A stretch of DNA of 33,393 bases. Source: Singulisphaera sp. GP187 (GTDB lineage: Bacteria; Planctomycetota; Planctomycetia; Gemmatales; Gemmataceae). The stretch covers positions 1 through 33,393 of the forward strand of contig CAMBMH010000024.1 in assembly GCA_945868575.1 (NCBI GenBank). The letters run 5' to 3'. A model generated the notes under the pieces. It ran no database searches, was not told the origin of the DNA, and saw only the letters and a program-made list of their open reading frames with translations. A program made the translations under genes and the position numbers. Positions 32,469-33,393 of this stretch are shown here, one piece after another. The first letter of the stretch is position 1. Each line of letters starts with the position of its first letter.

Positions 32469-33393
32469 ATGCAATTTCTTGCTCTTGCCGCGCTCTTTTT
32501 GACCCAAGGCCAAACGGAAACCGACCGAATCGTCTATCCCGGCGCCGATGAAAAAGCCCCAAAAGTCGTGCTTATCGCAGGGGATGAGGAATATCGCTCC
32601 GAGGAGGCGCTCCCCCAGCTTGCCAAAATCCTCAACAAGCATTTTGGCCTCAAAACTGTGGTCCTTTTCCCCATCGATCCCAAAAACGGCCACATCAACC
32701 CGAATGTCAACAACAACATACCCGGAACCGATGAGCTGCGTGACGCAAGCCTGATGATCATTGGTCTTCGTTTTCGCAATTTGCCCGACAAGCAGATGAA
32801 GGAAATCGTCGACTATGTCGATTCGGGCCGTCCGATCATTGCCCTTCGCACCAGCACCCACGCTTTCAACATGTCCAAAGAATCCAAATACGCTTCATGG
32901 ACCTGGAACAGCAGCGCCCCCTGGAAGGGTGGCTTCGGGAAGCAAATTCTGGGCGAAACCTGGGTCAGCCACCATGGCAACCACGGTTCGGAAAGTACTC
33001 TTGGCCTGTTTGCCCCGGGCAAGGAGAACTCTCCCCTTCTCAAGGGAATCAAGTCGGGTGAAATCTGGGGTCCAACGGATGTCTATGAGGCAGCTCCTCC
33101 CAAAGATGCCGAAACCATTGTTTTGGGCCAGGTTCTCTCCGGGATGACCATAGATAGCAAGCCTGTCGCTGGCAAAAAGAACTCGCCGATGATGCCCATC
33201 GTCTGGACTCGCGAGGTCAAAAGCGCATCCGGCGAGATGGCCAAAGTATTCACCACCACCATGGGCGCCTCGCAAGATCTTGAAAATGAGGCATTTCGAC
33301 GGCTTTTGGTCAACGGGGTCCATTGGGCACTGGGCAAGGAAGTCCCCGAAAATGCCAAGGTCGACCTGGTAGGCGAATACAAGCCGACCAAAT
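32469..33393 (+). CDS. ThuA-like domain protein, 3' end outside window
   Basis: Translating from the ATG at 32469 gives 308 residues, open to the window edge. GGAGAG lies five bases upstream. A short signal (MQFLALAALFLTQGQ) is followed by a ThuA/glutamine amidotransferase-like fold: KVVLIAGDEEYRSEEALPQL, LRDASLMIIGLRFRNLPDKQ, VDYVDSGRPIIALRTSTHAF, and later ETWVSHHGNHG and VFTTTMGASQDLENEAFRRL. ThuA was first linked to trehalose utilisation, and planctomycete homologues occur near polysaccharide-related genes; the reaction is not established. It is separated from the TPR gene by about 200 bases and may have its own promoter. Any C-terminal haem or other domain lies outside the window. Confidence 0.88.
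   Translation, partial: MQFLALAALFLTQGQTETDRIVYPGADEKAPKVVLIAGDEEYRSEEALPQLAKILNKHFGLKTVVLFPIDPKNGHINPNVNNNIPGTDELRDASLMIIGLRFRNLPDKQMKEIVDYVDSGRPIIALRTSTHAFNMSKESKYASWTWNSSAPWKGGFGKQILGETWVSHHGNHGSESTLGLFAPGKENSPLLKGIKSGEIWGPTDVYEAAPPKDAETIVLGQVLSGMTIDSKPVAGKKNSPMMPIVWTREVKSASGEMAKVFTTTMGASQDLENEAFRRLLVNGVHWALGKEVPENAKVDLVGEYKPTK

Overview
The window looks like a chromosomal piece of a planctomycete (phylum Planctomycetota). The main reason is the set of PVC-type proteins: two pairs of a DUF1501 protein with a haem-binding DUF1549/DUF1553 protein, two large haem c plus beta-propeller proteins, a PQQ-like propeller, a SASA-family esterase, a ThuA-like protein, and a SpoVG protein carrying a zinc ribbon. 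This is inferred from family content; no rRNA or other taxonomic marker is present, so genus is not claimed.

Layout. 1-2329 (minus): a compact, comparatively AT-rich cassette with a near-consensus promoter, encoding a small secreted cysteine-rich protein, a secreted protein with one C-terminal membrane anchor, and (ATGA overlap) a C39-like papain-fold peptidase with membrane segments that runs off the left edge. 2394-2576: a truncated ghost of a second copy of the anchored protein. 2620-7233 (minus): PSCyt1-DUF1549-DUF1553 protein followed by DUF1501. 7481-8866 (plus): PQQ-like propeller. 8951-9946 (minus): GNAT acetyltransferase and macro-domain protein. 10053-11282 (minus): peptidase T. 11315-11981 (minus): a decayed VapBC-like toxin-antitoxin locus in which neither gene has a normal start codon. 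12132-13859 (plus): VWA-domain protein. 13935-15614 (plus): SASA esterase fused to a zinc metallopeptidase-like domain. 15630-18902 (minus): di-haem propeller protein. 19182-20804 (plus): PhyH-type dioxygenase and a GDPD-like phosphodiesterase.

20859-22377 (minus): an arsenic operon, arsR - MIP channel - arsC, with a 24-bp operator-like palindrome directly against the arsR start. 22688-23404 (plus): two damaged DUF202 genes, the first frameshifted and the second truncated. 23451-29656 (minus): DUF1501, then Ig-like/DUF1549/DUF1553, then a cytochrome c/sugar dehydrogenase-like/jelly-roll protein, probably one operon. 29893-33393 (plus): ispE, spoVG with zinc ribbon, a TPR protein, and a ThuA-like protein that runs off the right edge.

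How they work together. The DUF1501, DUF1549/1553, propeller, SASA and ThuA proteins belong to families that recur in planctomycete exported carbohydrate-related gene sets; actual substrates cannot be read from the sequence. The ars genes form a coherent resistance route: ArsC reduces arsenate and the MIP channel lets arsenite leave, with no ArsB or Acr3 pump in the cluster. The most promising little-described items are the left-edge secreted/C39-like cassette with its decayed duplicate, the zinc-ribbon SpoVG next to ispE, the esterase-metallopeptidase fusion, and the start-less toxin-antitoxin pair. No rRNA, tRNA, CRISPR array, insertion sequence or attachment site was seen.
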